DNA of 8,490 nt, taken from contig CAJOFW010000191.1 of the NCBI GenBank assembly GCA_905234005.1, forward strand, positions 1 to 8,490, read 5' to 3'. A model generated the notes under the pieces. The model was not told the DNA's origin. It saw nothing but the letters and a program-made list of their open reading frames with translations, and searched no databases. Within the stretch, counting starts at the first letter, position 1. Every line of letters begins with the position of its first letter. The translations under genes were made by a program, and so were the position numbers. This document shows, piece after piece, positions 5,139-8,490 of this stretch. Source of the DNA: an uncultured Oscillospiraceae bacterium. GTDB lineage: Bacteria; Bacillota; Clostridia; Oscillospirales; Oscillospiraceae.

Positions 5139-7520
5139 TCACAGTTTCGTCATATACCGCGCCGCGGCCTTGAGCATCAGACGCTTCACGCCGGCGTCGG
5201 CAAAGTCGATCTCCACGAGGTGGTCGCCGCCCATCGGCGTCAGCTTCACGATCACGCCCTCGTGGAACGCGGTGTGGCGGACGCGGTCGCCGACCTGATA
5301 GGACGCCTGCGCGGCGGCGGGCTTCGGCGCGGGCGGCGCGACGGCGGCGCTCTGCCGTACCGGACGGCTCGGGCGGGATCGGGGCACGTCCTCGAAATCG
5401 AGATACGCCGGCTTCAGGTCGCTGTACGGCCGGTCGATGTGGTCGGACGGGATCTCGTCCACGAACCGGCTGACGCGGTGCGTCGCCGTCTGGCCGAACA
5501 GCATCCGCTGGCGGGCGCAGGTGATGACGAGGCGGCGTTTGGCGCGGGTGATCGCGACGTAGGCGAGGCGGCGCTCCTCCTCCATCTGCTTCGACTCGCC
5601 GATGGCCTGCAGCGAGGGGAAAAGCCCCTCCTCCATGCCGGCGATGAACACGGTCGGAAACTCGAGGCCCTTGGCCGAGTGGATGGTCATGAGCGTCACG
5701 GTGTTCTCGTCGTCGTCCATCGCCTGCAGGTCCGTGTACAGGCTCACCTCGTCGAGGAAGCCGGCGAGGGAGCCGTCGCCGCTCTCACGCACGTAGGACG
5801 TGACGAAGCTCTTCAGCTCGCGGATGTTCTCGAGCCGGTTCTGGTTCTCCTCGCTCTTCACGGCGAGCAGGGCGTCGACGTAGCCGGTCTTCTCGAGGAG
5901 GGCGTCGTAGACCGCCTCGACGCCGTCGGTGCGGGTCATGGCGGACAGCTCGTTCATCATGTCCGTGAACGCCCGCAGCTTCTTTGCCGAGCGCTCAAGC
6001 TCCGGGAACCGGTCGGCCAGGGATATCGCCGTGAACAGCGGGATGCCGTTCTGCTCCGCGACGGCCCGCGCCTTCTCGACCGTGGCCGCGCCGATGCCCC
6101 GGGCCGGGACGTTGATGATGCGCAGAAGGCGCAGATCGTCCGCCGGGTCCATGAGCACGAACAGATACGCCATGATATCCTTGATCTCCGCCCGTTCAAA
6201 GAACGGGTTGCCCTTCACGATCCGGGGCCGGATGCCGTTTTGCAGAAACGTCTGCTCGAGCACGCGGGACTGGGCGTTCAGCCGGTAGAGCACGGCGTGA
6301 TCGCGCAGGTTCTCCCCCCGCTCCACGGCGCGCAGAACCTCCCGCACGATGTACCGGGCCTCGTCCTCCTCGTTCCGGGCGATGTGGAGCCTGACGCGTT
6401 CGCCGTCGTCGGCCTTCGTCCAGAGCTTCTTCCCCTTGCGTCCGACGTTGTGGGACACGACGCCGTTCGCCGCGTCGAGGATGTGGCCGGTGGAGCGGTA
6501 GTTCTCCTCGAGGCGGATGACGCGGGCGTTGGGATACCGTCCCTCGAACGAGAGGATGTTCTCGATCGTCGCCCCGCGGAAGGCGTAGATGGACTGGTCG
6601 TCGTCGCCGACGACGCATATGTTCCCGTGCCCGCCGGCGAGAAGGCTCGCGAGCAGGTACTGGAGGTTGTTTGTATCCTGGTACTCGTCGATGAGGATGT
6701 AGCGGAACCGGCGCTGGTAGTATTCGCACACGTCGGCGTTGTCGCGCAGAAGGCGGACGGTGTTGTAGATGAGATCCTCAAAATCCATCGCCCCGGCCTC
6801 GAACAGGCGGCGGCTGTACGCCGTGTACAGCTCCGCCGCCGTCTGCCGCCGGAGATCGCCGGATTTGTCCGCCGCCCGCGAAAATTCCTCCGGCGACTGC
6901 ATCGCGTCCTTCGCCCGGTCGATGACGGCCAGCGCCCAGCGGGGGGCGTAGGTCTTCTCGTCGAGGTTTTTCTCCTTGATGATGCGCTTCATGACCGCCG
7001 TGCGGTCGGCGGTGTCGTAGATGACGAAGCCCGACGGATAGCCGAGCCGCTCCCCGTCCCGGCGCAGGATGCGCACGCACGCGGAGTGAAACGTCCTCGC
7101 CCAGACCTCCTCCGCCGCCGGGCCGAGCATCCGGGCGAGCCTGTCCCGCAGCTCCCCGGCGGCCTTGTTCGTGAACGTGATCGCGAGGATGCGCCACGGC
7201 TCCACCGGCTCGAGCGCCGCCGCGCTCTCGGCCTCGCGCCGGACGGATTCGTCCCCGGCGAGGTAGTTCAGCATCACGCCGAGCTTCTCCGCGTCCGCGT
7301 CCGGCGGAAGGCGGTCGGAGTCCGACGCGCAGCCGTATTTCATGAGGTTTGCCACGCGGTTGATGAGCACGGTCGTCTTGCCGCTCCCGGCCCCGGCGAG
7401 GACGAGCAGCGGCCCCTCCGTCGCCATGACCGCCTCCCGCTGGCGGGGGTTCAGCGTCGGGAAATTCCGCGCTATGACCTGCCGCCGGGCGTCTGTGTAT
7501 TCTCTCGTAAAATCATCCAT
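5139..7520 (-). CDS. pcrA: ATP-dependent DNA helicase, PcrA/UvrD family
   Basis: A 793-residue superfamily 1A 3'-5' DNA helicase acting in repair, replication-conflict resolution and plasmid rolling-circle replication. All helicase motifs are present: Q motif LNPRQREAV (23-31), motif I AGAGSGKTT (42-50), Ia ILAITFTNKAA (111-121), II LIDEYQD (276-282) and III VVGDDDQSIYAFRG (303-316). IV EENYRST (338-344), V TIHSAKGLEF (612-621) and VI YVAITRAKRRL (654-664) complete the set. The C-terminal domain VGDRVRHTAFHEGVIVKL (743-760) is the Tudor-like fold that contacts RNA polymerase in PcrA. An insertion of about 40 residues (63-105) lies between motifs I and Ia. The start at 7520 gives a normal N-terminus, although the upstream ribosome binding site is weak (CAGAGATC). 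The gene ends just before the SRP RNA promoter, with no clear terminator between them. Confidence 0.95.
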   Translation of the reverse strand: MDDFTREYTDARRQVIARNFPTLNPRQREAVMATEGPLLVLAGAGSGKTTVLINRVANLMKYGCASDSDRLPPDADAEKLGVMLNYLAGDESVRREAESAAALEPVEPWRILAITFTNKAAGELRDRLARMLGPAAEEVWARTFHSACVRILRRDGERLGYPSGFVIYDTADRTAVMKRIIKEKNLDEKTYAPRWALAVIDRAKDAMQSPEEFSRAADKSGDLRRQTAAELYTAYSRRLFEAGAMDFEDLIYNTVRLLRDNADVCEYYQRRFRYILIDEYQDTNNLQYLLASLLAGGHGNICVVGDDDQSIYAFRGATIENILSFEGRYPNARVIRLEENYRSTGHILDAANGVVSHNVGRKGKKLWTKADDGERVRLHIARNEEDEARYIVREVLRAVERGENLRDHAVLYRLNAQSRVLEQTFLQNGIRPRIVKGNPFFERAEIKDIMAYLFVLMDPADDLRLLRIINVPARGIGAATVEKARAVAEQNGIPLFTAISLADRFPELERSAKKLRAFTDMMNELSAMTRTDGVEAVYDALLEKTGYVDALLAVKSEENQNRLENIRELKSFVTSYVRESGDGSLAGFLDEVSLYTDLQAMDDDENTVTLMTIHSAKGLEFPTVFIAGMEEGLFPSLQAIGESKQMEEERRLAYVAITRAKRRLVITCARQRMLFGQTATHRVSRFVDEIPSDHIDRPYSDLKPAYLDFEDVPRSRPSRPVRQSAAVAPPAPKPAAAQASYQVGDRVRHTAFHEGVIVKLTPMGGDHLVEIDFADAGVKRLMLKAAARYMTKL

Positions 7521-7541
7521 GATCTCTGTATAATCAATACG

Positions 7542-7566
7542 GGCGGGCGGTTTGTAGCCGCCCGCC
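7542..7566 (-). terminator. GC-rich stem-loop between the beta-helix gene and pcrA
   Basis: A perfect 9-bp stem (GGCGGGCGG at 7542-7550 with CCGCCCGCC at 7558-7566) closes a 7-nt loop. It lies 26 nt after the beta-helix gene stop and 21 nt before the pcrA start. No T tract follows on either strand, so it may act as a terminator only with help, as an mRNA stability element, or as a structure in the pcrA leader. The hairpin is certain; its role is not. Confidence 0.5.
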
Positions 7567-7592
7567 GCCGTTTGTGGGTTGTATGGATTCGC

Positions 7593-8490
7593 TTATCTAA
7601 AGCCGGGGAAGCCGCCGAAGCCGCCGGGGCCGCCGAAGCCGCCGTTCTGGCTGTAGACGTATGCGTTCGCGAAGCTCACCGTCGTGGAGGCCGTGCCGTA
7701 GGTGATGATGTAGCTCGAGCCAAGCTCCATGTCCGGGTGGGAGACGAGAAGCGACGAGAACGTGTCCTCGAGCACGGCCGACCAGATGACATTGCCGTCC
7801 ATGTCGGTGATCGTGACCTCGGTGCCGCCGGGCTGCGTCCCGGTGGACAGAGACGCCGCGCACTGCGTGGAGCTGGAATCCCAGCCCTCCGCCATCGTGG
7901 ACGAGCCGCCCGCGATGACCGCGCCGCCCGTGATGACCGGGCCGCCGGAGCCGGTGTCGATGCCGTTCTCCATGTAGGTGCCGAACGTCGAGATGACCGA
8001 TACGCCGCCGTCGATGTAGACCGCGCCGTTCGAGTCGATGCCGTCGCCCTGGTTCTGGGAGTTGCCGGTCACGACGAGATCGAGCGTGCCGCCCGCGATG
8101 CGCACGTAGCTCAGCGACGAGCCGGTGACGGAGTCTACGCTCGTCGTCGTCGAGCCGGCGCGGGCGAACATCATCTCCGGGCCGTTGGCGTTGATGCCGT
8201 CGTTGACGGCGCGGATGGATACGTCGCCGTCCCAGATCTCCACGGCGTAGGCCTCAAGGCCCTCGTACGCGTCGAGGATCGTGACCGTGCCGCCGGAGAT
8301 CGAGAGCAGATCGTCCGCGTGGATGCCGTCGTCCGTCGCGAGGACGGTGACGACGCCGTCCGTGATCGAGCAGACGGTGCCCGCCGTGATGCCGTCGTTC
8401 TGCGTGCTGAGGTTTACGGTGCCGCCGGTGATCGTGACCGTGCCCTCGCACTGCAGGCCCTTGCTGTTCGGCTCGTCGGCCGTCGTCGAC
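7593..8490 (-). CDS. Cthe_2159-type beta-helix carbohydrate-binding protein, C-terminal part
   Basis: The reading frame is open from the window edge to the TAA at 7593, giving 298 visible residues; the N-terminus lies beyond 8490. The frame does not begin at the GTG at 8243, since the codons upstream continue the same domain. It shows repeated beta-helix rungs with signature turns: EPNSKGLQCEG, TQNDGITAG, TDDGIHADD, YEGLEAYAVEI, VNDGINANG, QGDGIDSNG and ENGIDTGSGG. This pattern is that of the Cthe_2159 family (a domain of unknown function renamed carbohydrate-binding), whose Clostridium thermocellum member binds acidic plant polysaccharide. A C-terminal beta-rich domain (GTEVTITDMDGNVIWSAV) and a Gly/Phe-rich tail (GGFGGPGGFGGFPGFR) follow. 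Such proteins are usually exported and surface-attached, but the signal peptide would be outside the window. No sortase motif is visible at the C-terminus. The ligand is inferred from the family only. Confidence 0.85.
   Translation of the reverse strand, partial: STTADEPNSKGLQCEGTVTITGGTVNLSTQNDGITAGTVCSITDGVVTVLATDDGIHADDLLSISGGTVTILDAYEGLEAYAVEIWDGDVSIRAVNDGINANGPEMMFARAGSTTTSVDSVTGSSLSYVRIAGGTLDLVVTGNSQNQGDGIDSNGAVYIDGGVSVISTFGTYMENGIDTGSGGPVITGGAVIAGGSSTMAEGWDSSSTQCAASLSTGTQPGGTEVTITDMDGNVIWSAVLEDTFSSLLVSHPDMELGSSYIITYGTASTTVSFANAYVYSQNGGFGGPGGFGGFPGFR
7596..7643 (-). repeat. Gly/Phe/Pro-rich C-terminal tail repeat
   Basis: The last 16 codons of the beta-helix protein encode GGFGGPGGFGGFPGFR, built from GGF and GGP units. 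On the plus strand this appears as alternating gccgccgaag and gccgccgggg blocks. It is a protein-level low-complexity repeat, not an insertion or CRISPR structure. Confidence 0.75.

Noticed and set aside
7600..7650. Regular gccgcc blocks resembling a short repeat array
   Set aside because: They encode the Gly/Phe tail of the beta-helix protein; there are no spacers or conserved repeats of CRISPR type.
8241..8243. GTG as the start of the beta-helix gene
   Set aside because: Upstream codons in the same frame continue the family motifs (YEGLEA, DDGIHADD, SKGLQCEG) to the window edge, so the gene is partial.

Overview
The window is GC-rich and gene-dense, and reads as a chromosomal segment of a high-GC member of the Clostridia (Oscillospiraceae/Ruminococcaceae-like). 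The evidence is the Firmicutes core order SRP RNA - dnaX - ebfC, a large SRP RNA with an Alu domain, a PcrA-type helicase, and a Cthe_2159-type beta-helix protein. The taxonomy is inferred from gene content and order.

Layout from left to right. An amino-acid permease of the APC superfamily (19-1500) is the only convincing plus-strand gene. It ends at a strong stem-loop plus T-tract that separates it from a convergent minus-strand block. Read in its own direction, that block is: the C-terminal part of a secreted-type beta-helix carbohydrate-binding protein, cut by the window edge (8490-7593); a short gap with a GC-rich stem-loop; pcrA/uvrD helicase (7520-5139); a consensus-like promoter; the large SRP RNA (about 5080-4811); dnaX, DNA polymerase III gamma/tau (4755-2923); ebfC/YbaB nucleoid protein (2836-2486); and a TtcA-like tRNA sulfur-transfer enzyme (2481-1603).

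How the genes fit together. SRP RNA, dnaX and ebfC form the housekeeping cluster known from Bacillus and Clostridia, covering protein targeting, the replisome clamp loader and a nucleoid/DNA-binding protein. In Bacillus recR follows ebfC; here a TtcA-family gene starts 4 bp after the ebfC stop. pcrA adds another DNA-maintenance function upstream. The permease and the beta-helix protein are flanking genes with no evident functional link.

I found no previously undescribed defence, mobile or RNA system. The points most worth a second look are: the SRP RNA, which overlaps a false 5' extension of the dnaX reading frame; the compensatory change in its apical stem; a Tyr/Asn-rich open frame between dnaX and ebfC that a single-base change would join to ebfC; the Pro/Glu tract with (EP)9 in tau; the recR/ttcA-like gene-order difference; the lineage-type insertion in PcrA; and the Gly/Phe tail of the beta-helix protein.
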